This document shows positions 9,653-18,577 of a DNA stretch of 64,000 nucleotides, in pieces. This DNA is from Ottowia oryzae (lineage in GTDB: Bacteria; Pseudomonadota; Gammaproteobacteria; Burkholderiales; Burkholderiaceae_C), in the NCBI RefSeq assembly GCF_003008535.1, contig NZ_CP027666.1, positions 2,035,501-2,099,500 on the forward strand. Direction: 5' to 3'. How positions within the stretch are numbered: the first letter of the stretch is position 1; each line of letters opens with the position of its first letter. The notes under the pieces were generated by a model. That model saw only the letters and a program-made list of their open reading frames with translations, did not search any database and was not told the origin of the DNA. Position numbers and translations under genes: made by a program.

Positions 9653-9706
9653 AAAATGGCCTCCAGCGCACAATGGACGGGCGCTGGCAGCTATTGAATA
9701 TGTAGC
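9653..9706 (+). repeat. Two-hairpin dispersed repeat, copy 2
   Basis: AAAATGGCCTCCAGCGC is followed after 10 bases by GGGCGCTGGCAGCTATTGAA and then TATGTAGC. The arms CCAGCGC and GCGCTGG pair, and GCTAT pairs with GTAGC. It sits between the MFS and aminotransferase genes, about 75 bp upstream of the latter. Confidence 0.85.
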
Positions 9707-9779
9707 GTTTGACTTTCCATTCTCTGCCCGCGTGTGCCCTTGCCGCGCTTTCGCGGGCCAGTTGTCAGAGATCCGCTTC

Positions 9780-10964
9780 ATGCGTCAAACCGTTCTCAAC
9801 CTCGAAGAGTCCAAGATCCGGGAAGTGGCCAACGCAGGCATGGGTCGCGCGGATGTGCTGCCCTTCTGGTTCGGCGAGAGCGACGAAGCGACGCCCGACG
9901 CGGTGCGCGACGCGGCCATCGCATCGCTGCAATCGGGCGAGACCTTTTACAGCCATAACCTGGGTCTGCCGGCGCTGCGCGATGCCGTGGCCGCCTACAG
10001 CACCGGCCTGCACGGGCCGTACGGGCATGCCGTTTCGGCCGACCGCATCGCCATCACCTCGGGTGGCGTGAACGCCTTGATCGTCGCCATGCAGGCGTTG
10101 GTCGACGCCGGCGATGAGGTGGTGGCCGTCACGCCCGTCTGGCCCAACTTGACCGCGCAGCCGCTGATCATGGGGGCGCGCCTGCGCTGCGTGCCGCTGC
10201 AACCCGACGCACAGGGGGCCTGGCAGCTGGACTTGCCTGCGCTGCTGGCCGCCATCACGCCGGCCACACGCTTGCTGATCATCAATTCGCCCAACAACCC
10301 CACCGGCTGGACACTGACGCACCAAGAGCAGGCGGCCATCCTGGCGCACTGCCGCGCCACGGGCACGTGGATCCTCGCGGACGAGGTGTATGAGCGCCTG
10401 TACTACCGCGACGACACGCCCACCCGCGCGGCGCCCAGCTTTTTGGACGTCGCCCAGCCGCATGACCGGCTGGTGGTCGCGCAGAGCTTCTCGAAAGCCT
10501 TCCTCATGACCGGCTGGCGCCTGGGCTACCTGATTCTTCCGCCCGAGATGACGCTGCACGTCGGCAAGCTGATCGAGTTCAACACGTCCTGCGCGCCGGT
10601 GTTCGCGCAGCGCGGCGCACTGGCAGCCCTGGCGCAGGCCGAAACCATCACGCCGCACATCGTCGGCCACCTGCGCGCCTGCCGCGACACGCTCGTGCCC
10701 TTGCTGCAGGCCGTGCCGGGTGTGGAGACCAGCGCGGCACCCGGTGGCATGTACGCCTTCTTTCGCGTGGCGGGCTTTGCCGATTCGCTACAACTGGCCA
10801 AGCGCCTGGTGGCCGAGGCCGGCCTGGGCCTCGCGCCCGGCGCCGCGTTTGCGCCCGAGGCCGAAGGCTGGTTACGCTGGTGCTTCGCGTCCAAAGACAT
10901 GGGGCGCCTGGAGCAGGGCGTGCAGCGCTTGCGTGATTGGCTTTCGGCGCCATCGGGGCGTTGA
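9780..10964 (+). CDS. Class I/II pyridoxal-phosphate aminotransferase
   Basis: A 394-residue fold-type I aminotransferase. Visible are the substrate loop NSPNNPTGW, ILADEVYERLYY with the PLP-binding Asp and Tyr, and SFSKAFLMTGWRLGY with the Schiff-base Lys and the phosphate-binding Arg. WLRWCFA holds the C-terminal carboxylate-binding Arg. Aspartate/aromatic or branched-chain substrates are possible. The ATG at 9780 starts MRQTVLNLEESKIREVAN, which fits the family; a 16-codon upstream extension overlaps the leader and is rejected. It stands alone after a dispersed repeat. Confidence 0.9.
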   Translation: MRQTVLNLEESKIREVANAGMGRADVLPFWFGESDEATPDAVRDAAIASLQSGETFYSHNLGLPALRDAVAAYSTGLHGPYGHAVSADRIAITSGGVNALIVAMQALVDAGDEVVAVTPVWPNLTAQPLIMGARLRCVPLQPDAQGAWQLDLPALLAAITPATRLLIINSPNNPTGWTLTHQEQAAILAHCRATGTWILADEVYERLYYRDDTPTRAAPSFLDVAQPHDRLVVAQSFSKAFLMTGWRLGYLILPPEMTLHVGKLIEFNTSCAPVFAQRGALAALAQAETITPHIVGHLRACRDTLVPLLQAVPGVETSAAPGGMYAFFRVAGFADSLQLAKRLVAEAGLGLAPGAAFAPEAEGWLRWCFASKDMGRLEQGVQRLRDWLSAPSGR

Positions 10965-11226
10965 AGGAGGTCAATCGCCGGGTGCTGGGCTGGATCAGCG
11001 GCTTGGCGCCAATGGCTGTTAGCCGGCCAAAAATTCAACGGCCGTTTGCCGTAGGTGGTGCGAAAGCAAAGTTCTGGTCGAATCGGCGTCTTGCGCAAGC
11101 TGCTCCTGCGCTGCGTGCTATCGAATGTGAAGCTGATTGGTCTTGTCTAGGATCAGCGTGCCACTGGAGCCTGCGTGTCATCCAGGCGTCTCAATGGCTG
11201 CATTTCGCCAAGACCGGGATCAAAAA

Positions 11227-11246
11227 AAGCCGGCATTCGCCGGCTT
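11227..11246. terminator. Bidirectional intrinsic terminator
   Basis: An 8-bp stem (AAGCCGGC, loop ATTC, GCCGGCTT) is flanked by A7 on one side and TTTTCC on the other. On the minus strand it ends in seven T, 24 bp after the lipoprotein stop codon. It also faces the distant end of the aminotransferase gene. The rest of 10965-11270 shows at most a decayed copy of the dispersed repeat near 10970-11020. Confidence 0.85.
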
Positions 11247-11270
11247 TTCCTTTCCAGTAAGCAGCCTCGT

Positions 11271-12317
11271 TCAGGGGTAGGTACCCGAGATGGTGGACTG
11301 CGCCAGGATGTACTGGCCGTATTTGGCTTCAAAGCTGGCGCGGGTGTATTGCGGCACCGGGCTGCCGGGTTCGACCGGAGCGAGGCCGCCCAGGGCGTAC
11401 ACCGTGATCTTGTAGGTGTGCGCGGGGCCGGCTGGTGGATTTGGCCCTTGGTAACCCGTCGCACCGTTGTACGCCTTACCCAGTACGACACCGTTCAACA
11501 GCGTCAGATTTTCATCTGCTGCGATGCTGGTTTTTCCGGGCGGCAGGTTGAACACACCCCAATGAACACAGGCGCTCGCGCCAGTGCCGCAACCCTCATC
11601 GTCCATGATGATGGCGAATTGCTTCGTGCCAGTGGGTTTGTTGGTGATCGTGAGCGGAGGCGACTGGTTGCTCTCGCCTTGTCGACCACCGTAGGCAATC
11701 GGAATCTGGCCGCCGTTCGCAAAAGCGGACGATGTCAGCGCGATCGCCGGGCCTGTCACGGTCACCGTCATTTCGGACGTTCCGTTCAGGCCTCTTCCAT
11801 CGCGCACTTCCAGCTGGATCTTGTAGGTGCCGATGACATCGGGCTTGAACGTAGGCTTTTGGTCGTAAGGACTGGTGATGGTTGCCGTACTGCCAGTGGG
11901 CTTGGCGCTGACCGTCCAGATGTAGGTCATCGGATCGTTGTCGGGTTCGGTAGAGGCCGAGCCGTCCAGTTGAACCGGCACCCCGTCGGTCGTGCTTTGA
12001 TTCGCGCCGGCATTGGCCACGGGCGCATGGTTCGTGCTCGGTGCCGGCGTGGGCGATGGTGATGGCGAGGGTGCCGGCGGCGGCGGTGGCGGTGTGGGGG
12101 TTGGCGCAGGCGCTGGCGCAGGGGGTGTCATCGGCGTGGGCTCCGTTCCTGGCGCAGGCGTGGGCCACGGAGGTGGCGCGGTGCCCGGTGCAGGCGCGGG
12201 GGCGGGCGTCGACGGATTGCCCGGTGGGTTCAGTGGATACGGGCCCTCGTCAGAGCCGCCGCAGGCTACCAGGGCCATCAGCGAACTGAGCAAGGCCAAT
12301 TTAGTTAGATCGCGCAT
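11271..12317 (-). CDS. Lipoprotein with PKD-like and PEBP (YbhB/YbcL) domains
   Basis: A 348-residue predicted lipoprotein with a GGAGG site 5 bp before the ATG at 12317. The lipobox is LVACGG. A Pro-rich linker (about 35-95) leads to an Ig/PKD-like domain (about 97-190, from HAPVANAGANQ) and then a phosphatidylethanolamine-binding-protein domain (about 195-345). PEBP marks seen are IMDDEGCG, CVHWGVFNLP and GYQGPNPPAGPAHTYKITVY. PEBP proteins bind anionic or phosphorylated ligands, and bacterial YbhB roles are unclear. Surface display on a proline stalk is inferred. A Fur-like box lies just upstream, and the gene has its own terminator. Confidence 0.8.
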   Translation of the reverse strand: MRDLTKLALLSSLMALVACGGSDEGPYPLNPPGNPSTPAPAPAPGTAPPPWPTPAPGTEPTPMTPPAPAPAPTPTPPPPPPAPSPSPSPTPAPSTNHAPVANAGANQSTTDGVPVQLDGSASTEPDNDPMTYIWTVSAKPTGSTATITSPYDQKPTFKPDVIGTYKIQLEVRDGRGLNGTSEMTVTVTGPAIALTSSAFANGGQIPIAYGGRQGESNQSPPLTITNKPTGTKQFAIIMDDEGCGTGASACVHWGVFNLPPGKTSIAADENLTLLNGVVLGKAYNGATGYQGPNPPAGPAHTYKITVYALGGLAPVEPGSPVPQYTRASFEAKYGQYILAQSTISGTYP

Positions 12318-12332
12318 ACGCCTCCTTGTGAC

Positions 12333-12344
12333 GAAAATATTTTC
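12333..12344. promoter_or_regulatory. 12-bp perfect AT-rich palindrome
   Basis: GAAAATATTTTC lies 15 bp upstream of the lipoprotein start codon in otherwise GC-rich DNA, next to the Fur-like site. It may be an operator half-overlapping the promoter; no regulator can be named. Confidence 0.4.
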
Positions 12345-12351
12345 TGCATCC

Positions 12352-12364
12352 AATGAAAATCATT
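12352..12364 (-). promoter_or_regulatory. Fur-like box upstream of the PEBP lipoprotein
   Basis: AATGAAAATCATT differs at one position from the 13-bp core (AATGATAATCATT) of the classical Fur site. It sits 35 bp upstream of the lipoprotein start, a normal place for repression. This suggests iron control but has not been tested. Confidence 0.5.
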
Positions 12365-12623
12365 GTTACGAGCAAAGTCTAGCAGCCTGGCTCAGCGCAC
12401 CGGGGCCGCTTGTCCGGGATGTGGTGATCGACCAACGGCGGTCTTTGGCGAAGCTGCAATGCGCATCGGCGCCGCCTTGCACTGGGCGATTCGCGTTGCG
12501 CCGCTTAGTTATGCAGGAGTAGAGCGGCTCCATGGGGAGATCGCAGGCACTGCAAAACGCGTTGCGGATCAGCAGCCCTACCGATCAGGCCGAACCTGCT
12601 CAACCGGCTCGCGCTCGGCTGGC

Positions 12624-12629
12624 TATAAT
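12624..12629 (+). promoter_or_regulatory. rpsO: Likely -10 element of the rpsO promoter
   Basis: A perfect TATAAT, 90 bp upstream of the rpsO ATG, leaves room for a 5' leader of about 84 nt in which S15 autoregulation could act. No good -35 hexamer is seen at the right distance. The remaining part of the 12365-12620 gap shows no convincing gene. Confidence 0.55.
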
Positions 12630-12719
12630 CACAAGGTTTTGCATCTCGCAAAGCGCACGTGGTGTGCAGTTCCGGCGCGCCACGCAAGTCAAATCATTTG
12701 GAACGTAGGACGATTCGTC

Positions 12720-12986
12720 ATGATCTCTCTAGAGAAAAAAGCCGCCGTAGTTAAAGACAACGCACGTGCGGCCAACGACACTGGCAGCCCTGAAGTGCAA
12801 GTGGCACTTCTGACGGCCCGCATCAACGAGCTGACGCCTCACTTCAAAGAGCACGCCAAGGATCACCACGGCCGCCGTGGCCTGCTGCGCATGGTTAGCC
12901 GCCGTCGCAAGCTGCTCGACTACCTCAAGGCCAAGGATGCTGACCGCTACCTGGCCCTGATCGCCAAGCTGGGTCTGCGCAAGTAA
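12720..12986 (+). CDS. rpsO: 30S ribosomal protein S15
   Basis: An 88-residue protein of the usual size (89 in most bacteria). It binds 16S rRNA and helps assemble the 30S platform. The family core is complete: [34 protein letters not shown] and the [10 protein letters not shown] helix, ending LIAKLGLRK. It lies upstream of pnp in the classical rpsO-pnp order, with a terminator between the two genes. Confidence 0.98.
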   Translation: MISLEKKAAVVKDNARAANDTGSPEVQVALLTARINELTPHFKEHAKDHHGRRGLLRMVSRRRKLLDYLKAKDADRYLALIAKLGLRK

Positions 12987-13005
12987 ACCCCATGGCACGA
13001 CAAAG

Positions 13006-13037
13006 CGCCTGATCCCCCAGCGGGTTCAGGCGTTTTT
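13006..13037 (+). terminator. rpsO intrinsic terminator
   Basis: CGCCTGA and TCAGGCG form a 7-bp stem around a 13-nt loop (with extra CCC/GGG pairing inside), followed by TTTTT. It starts 20 bp after the rpsO stop. It probably limits, but need not abolish, read-through into pnp. Confidence 0.85.
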
Positions 13038-13143
13038 GTCTTTTTTCTCGGGAGTTGCCTGATTTCAGAGCGAAGCTGTGTCATTCCAACAGTCCCGCGC
13101 GCGGCGCACGCTCGGGGCTTCTGGAATGGCATCGTGTTCTGAG

Positions 13144-13199
13144 TCAAAACGGCCTCCACCCGGCGCCCATCGTGCGGCGCCAGCTACTCAAATAGGAGC
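13144..13199 (+). repeat. Two-hairpin dispersed repeat, copy 3, carrying the pnp ribosome-binding site
   Basis: TCAAAACGGCCTCCACCCGG starts the copy and GGCGCCAGCTACTCAAATAG is followed by GAGC at its end. The AGGAG at its 3' end is the only good Shine-Dalgarno for pnp, 5-6 bases before the ATG. The GGCGCC arms can pair. Repeat sequence has therefore been co-opted, or coincides, with the translation start of an essential-class RNA enzyme. Confidence 0.75.
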
Positions 13200-13203
13200 A
13201 AAC

Positions 13204-15549
13204 ATGAGCCTGTTCAATAAAGTATCCAAGTCCTTCCAATGGGGCGACAAGACCGTTGTGATGGAAACCGGCGAAATCGCTCGCCAGGCCACCGGCGCCG
13301 TGCTGGTCGACATCGACGGTACCGTGGTGTTGGCCACCGTGGCCGCCAGCAAAAAGGCCAAGCCTGGCCAGGATTTCTTTCCGCTGACGGTCGACTACAT
13401 CGAGAAAACGTACGCCGCTGGCAAGATTCCCGGCAGCTTCTTCAAGCGCGAAGCGAAGCCCAGCGAACTCGAAACGCTGACCAGCCGCCTGATCGACCGC
13501 CCGATTCGCCCGCTGTTTCCCGAAGGCTTCCTGAACGAAGTGCACGTGGTCATTCACACGCTGTCGCTCAACCCCGAGGTGGATGCCGACATCGCCGCCA
13601 TGATCGGCGTGAGCGCCGCGCTGTCGATCAGCGGTATTCCGTTCAACGGCCCCATCGGCGCGGCCCGCGTCGGCTACGTCAACGGCGAATACGTGCTGAA
13701 CCCCGGCCCCAGCGCCCGCAAGAACAGCCAGCTGGACCTGGTGGTTGCCGGCACCGAAGCCGCCGTGCTGATGGTCGAATCCGAGGCCTACCAGCTGACC
13801 GAAGACGTCATGTTGGGCGCTGTGGTGTTCGGCCACGAGCAGGGCAAGATCGCGATCAACGCCATTCACGAATTGGTGCGCGAAGCCGGCAAGCCCTTGT
13901 GGGCCGACGACGGCACCTGGGCGCCCGAAGCCAAGGATGAGCCCTTCATTGAAAAAGTGGGCGCCATCGCTGAGCCGAAGCTGCGCGAGGCCTATCAAAT
14001 TCGTAGCAAGCAAGCCCGTACGCAAGCGCTGCGCGAGGCATCGTCTGCCATCAAGGCTGCGCTGACCGAGCAAGGTGTCGAGTTCGACAGTGCCAAGCTG
14101 GATGGCCTGCTGTTTGACATCGAAGCGCGCATTGTGCGCAGCCAGATCCTGTCGGGCGAGCCGCGCATCGACGGCCGCGATACCCGCACCGTGCGCCCTA
14201 TCGAAATTCGCAACAGCGTGCTGCCGCGCACCCACGGCTCGGCGCTGTTCACGCGCGGTGAGACGCAGGCTCTGGTGGTCACCACCCTGGGCACCGAGCG
14301 CGATGCGCAGCGCATCGACGCGCTGGCCGGCGAGTTTGAAGACCACTTCCTGTTCCACTACAACATGCCCCCCTTCGCCACCGGCGAAGCAGGCCGCATG
14401 GGCACGACCAAGCGCCGCGAAGTCGGCCACGGCCGCCTGGCCAAGCGCGCGCTGATCCCGCTGCTGCCGGATCGCGCCGAGTTCCCCTACACCATCCGCG
14501 TGGTGTCGGAGATCACTGAGTCGAACGGCTCTTCGTCGATGGCTTCGGTGTGCGGCGGCTGCCTGTCGCTGATGGACGCTGGCGTGCCCATGAAGGCGCA
14601 CGTGGCCGGTATCGCCATGGGCCTGATCAAGGAAGACAACCGCTTTGCCGTGCTGACCGACATCCTGGGCGATGAAGATCACCTGGGCGACATGGACTTC
14701 AAGGTGGCCGGTACCACCAACGGCATCACCGCCCTGCAGATGGACATCAAGATCCAGGGCATCACCAAAGAGATCATGCAGGTTGCCCTGGCGCAGGCCA
14801 AGGAAGCGCGCATGCACATCCTGGGCAAGATGCAAGAAGCGATGGGCGAGGCCAAGGCCGAGATCAGCAGCTACGCGCCTAAGCTTTACACGATGAAGAT
14901 CAACCCCGAGAAGATCCGCGACGTGATCGGCAAGGGCGGCGCCACCATCCGCATGCTGACGGAAGAAACCGGCACCACGATCGACATTGGCGAAGACGGC
15001 ACCATCACCATCGCCAGCAACGACGCCGCCAAGGCCGACGACGCCAAGCGCCGCATCGAGCAGATCACGGCCGAGGCCGAGATCGGCAAGGTCTACGAAG
15101 GCCCGATCACCAAGCTGCTGGAGTTTGGTGCGCTGGTCAACATCCTGCCTGGCAAAGACGGTCTGCTGCACATCAGCCAGATCGCGCACGAGCGCGTCGA
15201 AAAAGTCAGCGACTACCTGCAAGAAGGCCAGGTCGTGAAAGTCAAAGTGCTTGAGACCGACGAAAAGGGCCGTATCAAGCTGTCGATGAAAGCGCTGCTG
15301 GATCGCCCGGCGCGCGAAGAGGGTGAAGACCGCGCCCCGCGCGAGCCGCGTGAATACCGCGAGCCGCGTGGCGACCGAGGTGACCGCGCCCCGCGTGGTG
15401 ACCGTGGCCCGCGTGAAGACCGTGGCGATCGTCCTCCCCGTGCTGAGCGCGAGCCGCGCAGCGACGTGGCCGATGGCGCTGCGCTTGCTCCTGCGGTGCG
15501 TGCCGACGAAGGCCAGTCGCAGCAACAGCAACAACAGCAGCAACAATAA
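13204..15549 (+). CDS. pnp: Polynucleotide phosphorylase
   Basis: The 781-residue exoribonuclease/polymerase phosphorolyses RNA 3' ends and can join RNase E in the degradosome. Two RNase PH cores are seen (about 1-235 and 315-545; catalytic region [15 protein letters not shown]). Then come a KH domain (about 564-625, with IGKGGATIR) and an S1 domain (about 629-697). The C-terminal tail (698-781) is unusual: Arg/Asp/Pro-rich repeats of the REPR and GDRG type, followed by a run of nine glutamines at the stop codon. Start at 13204 on homology ([15 protein letters not shown]); a longer upstream frame runs through the repeat. Confidence 0.97.
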   Translation: MSLFNKVSKSFQWGDKTVVMETGEIARQATGAVLVDIDGTVVLATVAASKKAKPGQDFFPLTVDYIEKTYAAGKIPGSFFKREAKPSELETLTSRLIDRPIRPLFPEGFLNEVHVVIHTLSLNPEVDADIAAMIGVSAALSISGIPFNGPIGAARVGYVNGEYVLNPGPSARKNSQLDLVVAGTEAAVLMVESEAYQLTEDVMLGAVVFGHEQGKIAINAIHELVREAGKPLWADDGTWAPEAKDEPFIEKVGAIAEPKLREAYQIRSKQARTQALREASSAIKAALTEQGVEFDSAKLDGLLFDIEARIVRSQILSGEPRIDGRDTRTVRPIEIRNSVLPRTHGSALFTRGETQALVVTTLGTERDAQRIDALAGEFEDHFLFHYNMPPFATGEAGRMGTTKRREVGHGRLAKRALIPLLPDRAEFPYTIRVVSEITESNGSSSMASVCGGCLSLMDAGVPMKAHVAGIAMGLIKEDNRFAVLTDILGDEDHLGDMDFKVAGTTNGITALQMDIKIQGITKEIMQVALAQAKEARMHILGKMQEAMGEAKAEISSYAPKLYTMKINPEKIRDVIGKGGATIRMLTEETGTTIDIGEDGTITIASNDAAKADDAKRRIEQITAEAEIGKVYEGPITKLLEFGALVNILPGKDGLLHISQIAHERVEKVSDYLQEGQVVKVKVLETDEKGRIKLSMKALLDRPAREEGEDRAPREPREYREPRGDRGDRAPRGDRGPREDRGDRPPRAEREPRSDVADGAALAPAVRADEGQSQQQQQQQQQ

Positions 15550-15553
15550 GGGC

Positions 15554-15609
15554 GCTTTGTTTTTGATAGCTGCCGGCGCAGGTGCCACCAGCGCTGGCGG
15601 CCGATTTGA
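15554..15609 (-). repeat. Two-hairpin dispersed repeat, copy 4
   Basis: Read on the minus strand it begins TCAAATCGGCCGCCAGCGCT and ends CGGCAGCTATCAAAAACAAA. It fills nearly the entire 62-bp gap between pnp and the quinone oxidoreductase gene, ending three bases before the latter's ATG. Confidence 0.85.
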
Positions 15610-15611
15610 CT

Positions 15612-16631
15612 ATGAAGTGTATTGAGATCCGTGAGTACGGCGGCCCCGAGGTGCTGGTGCTGGCCGAGCGGCCCGTGCCGGTCCCCGGCGCGGGCGAGTT
15701 GCTGATTCGCGTCAGCGCTTCGGGCGTGAATCGCCCGGACGTGCTGCAGCGAACCGGTCACTACCCGGTGCCGCCCGGTGCATCCGACCTGCCTGGCCTT
15801 GAAGTGGCGGGCGTCATCGAATCGGGTGACGCGCAAGCCATGGCTCAGGCAGGCTTCGCCGTGGGCGACCGCGTGTGCGCCCTGGTTGCGGGCGGTGGTT
15901 ACGCCCAGTATTGCGTGGCTCCTGTTGCGCAGTGCCTGCCCGTGCCAGCCGGCTGGAGCGATGTGGAAGCAGCCTCGCTGCCCGAGACCTTCTTCACGGT
16001 GTGGAGCAACGTTTTCGACCGCGGGCGTTTGCAAGCGGGCGAAACGCTGCTGGTGCATGGCGGCACGAGTGGTATCGGCGTCACGGCCATCCAGCTGGCC
16101 AAGGCGGCTGGGGCCACGGTGATCGTCACGGCAGGCAGCGACGAGAAGTGCGCCGCGTGCCTGAAGCTGGGCGCCGACCACGCCATCAACTACCGGACTG
16201 CCGACTTTGTCGAGCAGGCCATGCAGCTGACGGGCGGGCAGGGCGTGAACGTCATCCTCGACATGGTCGCGGGCGACTACATCCGCCGTGATGTGGAATG
16301 CCTGGCTGAAGATGGCCGTGTGGTCATCATCGCCGTGCAAGGGGGCGTCAAGTCCGACTTCAACGCCGGCTTGGTGTTGCGCAGGCGCCTCACCATCACG
16401 GGTTCCACGCTGCGGGCGCGGTCGGTCGCGTTCAAGGGCGCGATTGCGCAGGCGCTGAAGCTCAAGGTCTGGCCTTGGCTGGAAAGCCGGCGCGTGCAGC
16501 CGGTCATCCACAGCGTGTTTCCGGCCGATGAGGCGGGCGACGGTTTGCCCAGCGGCGCGGCGCGTGCGCACGCACTGATGCAAAGCGGCGACCACGTCGG
16601 CAAGATCGTTCTGACCTGGAGAGCAGCATGA
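15612..16631 (+). CDS. NAD(P)H-quinone oxidoreductase, zinc-independent MDR family (PIG3-like)
   Basis: A 339-residue medium-chain dehydrogenase/reductase. The N-terminal GroES-like domain holds the family phrase [20 protein letters not shown]. The Rossmann domain has [17 protein letters not shown] for NADPH. Zinc ligands of alcohol dehydrogenases are missing, as in PIG3/TP53I3-type quinone reductases. The start at 15612 ([11 protein letters not shown]) follows a dispersed repeat; a 10-codon extension would be repeat-derived. Its stop overlaps the tpiA start (ATGA), so the genes are probably co-transcribed. Confidence 0.9.
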   Translation: MKCIEIREYGGPEVLVLAERPVPVPGAGELLIRVSASGVNRPDVLQRTGHYPVPPGASDLPGLEVAGVIESGDAQAMAQAGFAVGDRVCALVAGGGYAQYCVAPVAQCLPVPAGWSDVEAASLPETFFTVWSNVFDRGRLQAGETLLVHGGTSGIGVTAIQLAKAAGATVIVTAGSDEKCAACLKLGADHAINYRTADFVEQAMQLTGGQGVNVILDMVAGDYIRRDVECLAEDGRVVIIAVQGGVKSDFNAGLVLRRRLTITGSTLRARSVAFKGAIAQALKLKVWPWLESRRVQPVIHSVFPADEAGDGLPSGAARAHALMQSGDHVGKIVLTWRAA

Positions 16632-17401
16632 CCCGCAAACAATTGATCGCTGGCAACTGGAAGATGAACGGCTCGCTGGCGGCCAACCAGCAGTTGCTGG
16701 ACGAAGTGTTGGCGGGCATGCAAACCGCTGCGCCGCGCTGCGACGTGGCCGTGTGCGTGCCGGCGCCGTATCTGGCGCAGGTACAGGCCTACCAGGATCG
16801 CAGCCGAGATGCTTCCGGCCGCGCGCGGCTGGATCTGGGCGCGCAAGACGTTTCAATGCACGAAGCCGGTGCCTACACCGGTGAGGTATCGGCCAACATG
16901 CTGCGCGACTTTGGCGTGCGCTACGCCATCGCTGGCCACAGCGAGCGCCGCCAGTACCAGGGCGAGACCGACGTGCACGTGGCGTTGAAGGTCAAGCGGG
17001 CGCTGGCTGCCGGCATTACCCCCATCGTTTGCGTGGGCGAAACCCTGCGCGAGCGCGAGGAGGGCATGACGGAATTCATCGTCAAGCGCCAGCTGTCGGC
17101 GGTGATTCACCTGAACGGCCACTGCATCAGCGAGATCGTTGTCGCGTACGAGCCTGTCTGGGCCATCGGCACTGGCAAGACCGCCACACCGGCAGAAGCG
17201 CAGGCGGTGCACGCGGTGCTCCGTGCGCAGCTCAAGGCGGCGACCGAGCATGGCGAGCGGATCCCGATCCTGTACGGCGGCAGCATGAATGCGGCCAACG
17301 CGGCCGAACTGCTCGCGCAGCCCGATATTGACGGCGGCCTGATTGGCGGTGCCTCGCTGAAGGCGCCTGATTTTCTGAAGATTATTGCCTCTGCCGCTTG
17401 A
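16628..17401 (+). CDS. tpiA: Triosephosphate isomerase
   Basis: A 257-residue TIM-barrel enzyme interconverting dihydroxyacetone phosphate and glyceraldehyde 3-phosphate. Active-site residues are all present: Lys12 (GNWKMN), His104 (AGHSERR) and Glu175 ([11 protein letters not shown]), plus the phosphate loop GGSMNAANA and GGLIGGASL near the C-terminus. It overlaps the upstream quinone oxidoreductase by four bases and precedes secG, the usual tpiA-secG order in Burkholderiales. Confidence 0.98.
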   Translation: MTRKQLIAGNWKMNGSLAANQQLLDEVLAGMQTAAPRCDVAVCVPAPYLAQVQAYQDRSRDASGRARLDLGAQDVSMHEAGAYTGEVSANMLRDFGVRYAIAGHSERRQYQGETDVHVALKVKRALAAGITPIVCVGETLREREEGMTEFIVKRQLSAVIHLNGHCISEIVVAYEPVWAIGTGKTATPAEAQAVHAVLRAQLKAATEHGERIPILYGGSMNAANAAELLAQPDIDGGLIGGASLKAPDFLKIIASAA

Positions 17402-17440
17402 TGCTGCTGCGTGGCCTGCTATTGAATTTGGAGTGATTGA

Positions 17441-17890
17441 ATGAACATTGTCCTTAACCTGGTGTTGGTCGTGCAGATCCTGTCGGCGCTGGCCATGATC
17501 GGCCTGATCCTGATGCAGCACGGCAAGGGTGCCGACATGGGTGCAGCCTTCGGCAGCGGCGCTTCCGGTAGTTTGTTCGGCGCCTCGGGTAGCGCCAACT
17601 TTTTGTCGCGCGCGACCGCAGTGCTTGCCAGCGTTTTTCTGGCATGTACGCTGGCGCTGGCCTATTTCGGCTTCAGCGTGCGCACGGCGCCTGCGTCGGG
17701 CGGCAGCAGCGTGTTCGACCGTCCTGCGGTGACTGCGCCGGCCACCCCAGCCTCTGGCGCGGCGTCGGCAGCGGGCGCTGGCGCTGCAGCTGGCATCCCG
17801 ACGGGTGCGGTTCCTGCGGCCAGCGGCGCAGCGTCGTCGACGGTACCAGCAGCGTCGCGCACGGGCGCCGCACAGATCCCGACCAACTGA
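17441..17890 (+). CDS. secG: Preprotein translocase subunit SecG
   Basis: A 149-residue SecYEG accessory subunit with two membrane helices (about 3-23 and 55-75) and the conserved link MQHGKGADMGAAFGSGASGS. A long Ala/Gly/Pro/Ser-rich cytoplasmic tail (about 80-149) is typical of betaproteobacterial SecG. It follows tpiA by 39 bp; this gap holds a GCTATTGAATTTGG string that may be a remnant of the dispersed repeat. Confidence 0.95.
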   Translation: MNIVLNLVLVVQILSALAMIGLILMQHGKGADMGAAFGSGASGSLFGASGSANFLSRATAVLASVFLACTLALAYFGFSVRTAPASGGSSVFDRPAVTAPATPASGAASAAGAGAAAGIPTGAVPAASGAASSTVPAASRTGAAQIPTN

Positions 17891-17913
17891 GCCCGGCTGA
17901 GCCGTGGCTTACA

Positions 17914-17961
17914 ACCCTGAAAAACCATGCTGCGGGCTCTGTAACCGGGCGTTTTCAGGGT
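17914..17961. repeat. 10-bp inverted repeat between secG and tRNA-Leu
   Basis: ACCCTGAAAA and TTTTCAGGGT are perfect complements separated by 28 bp that include further GC pairing. It could be a long-loop terminator for secG or a regulatory site ahead of the tRNA. No T-run directly follows. Confidence 0.4.
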
Positions 17962-18040
17962 AAACTCCTAGTTGCTGCTAAGCCCTGTGTGATCGCCGTA
18001 TTGACGATCGACAAAAACAGGGCGGTTGGTTGACACGATT

Positions 18041-18125
18041 GCCGTCGTGGTGAAATTGGTAGACACGCTATCTTGAGGGGGTAGTGGCGAAAGCTGTGCG
18101 AGTTCGAGTCTCGCCGACGGCACCA
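18041..18125 (+). tRNA. tRNA-Leu (anticodon GAG)
   Basis: The sequence folds as a class II tRNA of 85 nt: acceptor GCCGTCG/CGACGGC with discriminator A and encoded CCA, a D-loop with TTGGTAGAC, an anticodon stem CTATC/GGTAG with loop TTGAGGG, a long variable arm, and the T arm GCGAGTTCGAGTCTCGC. The anticodon GAG reads CTC and CTT. Its position between secG and nuoA matches other Burkholderiales. Confidence 0.97.
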
Positions 18126-18181
18126 AGCACAAGTTGCGGTCACGCCTTGCCGGGCGGGCCGCAAACGACACAGAGCCTACG

Positions 18182-18541
18182 ATGAATCTCACCGAATACG
18201 TTCCTGTCCTCCTGTTTCTTCTGGTTGGATTGGCGGTCGGGGCGCTGTGTTTGGCAATGGGCTCTTTTTTGACGCCCCACAAGGCCGACCCCGCCAAAAA
18301 CTCACCCTACGAGTGCGGCTTTGAGGCCTTTGAAGATGCGCGCATGAAGTTCGACGTGCGCTACTACCTCGTCGCTATCCTCTTCATTCTTTTCGATCTC
18401 GAAATCGCCTTCCTCTTCCCCTGGGCGGTGTCGTTGCGCGAAGTGGGTATGACCGGCTTTGTTGCCGTTTTGATCTTCCTCGGCATCCTGCTTGTCGGCT
18501 TCGTCTACGAGTGGAAAAAAGGCGCCCTGGATTGGGAGTAA
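18182..18541 (+). CDS. nuoA: NADH-quinone oxidoreductase subunit A
   Basis: A 119-residue membrane subunit with three helices and the signature [23 protein letters not shown] in the first loop, followed by [12 protein letters not shown]. First gene of a complete 14-gene complex I operon in the standard A-N order. The ATG at 18182 is preferred over a 16-codon extension reaching into the tRNA trailer. No separate promoter was recognised, so read-through from the tRNA region is possible. Confidence 0.97.
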   Translation: MNLTEYVPVLLFLLVGLAVGALCLAMGSFLTPHKADPAKNSPYECGFEAFEDARMKFDVRYYLVAILFILFDLEIAFLFPWAVSLREVGMTGFVAVLIFLGILLVGFVYEWKKGALDWE

Positions 18542-18577
18542 CGCAGCGCCGCGCGTGTTGCTCAAGGAATTTCGCTC

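Noticed and set aside
10970..11130. Two degenerate strings resembling the dispersed repeat after the aminotransferase
   Set aside because: TCAATCGCC and GTGCTATCGAATGTG-like pieces match only in fragments; they could be decayed copies but cannot be supported.
13144..15588. An 814-codon open frame antisense to pnp
   Set aside because: It is a shadow caused by the GC-rich codon bias of pnp. Its product is His/Arg/Ala-rich without domains, and pnp is unmistakable.
17402..17432. Short GGCCTGCTATTGAATTTGG string before secG as another repeat copy
   Set aside because: The first hairpin is missing, so it is at best a remnant.
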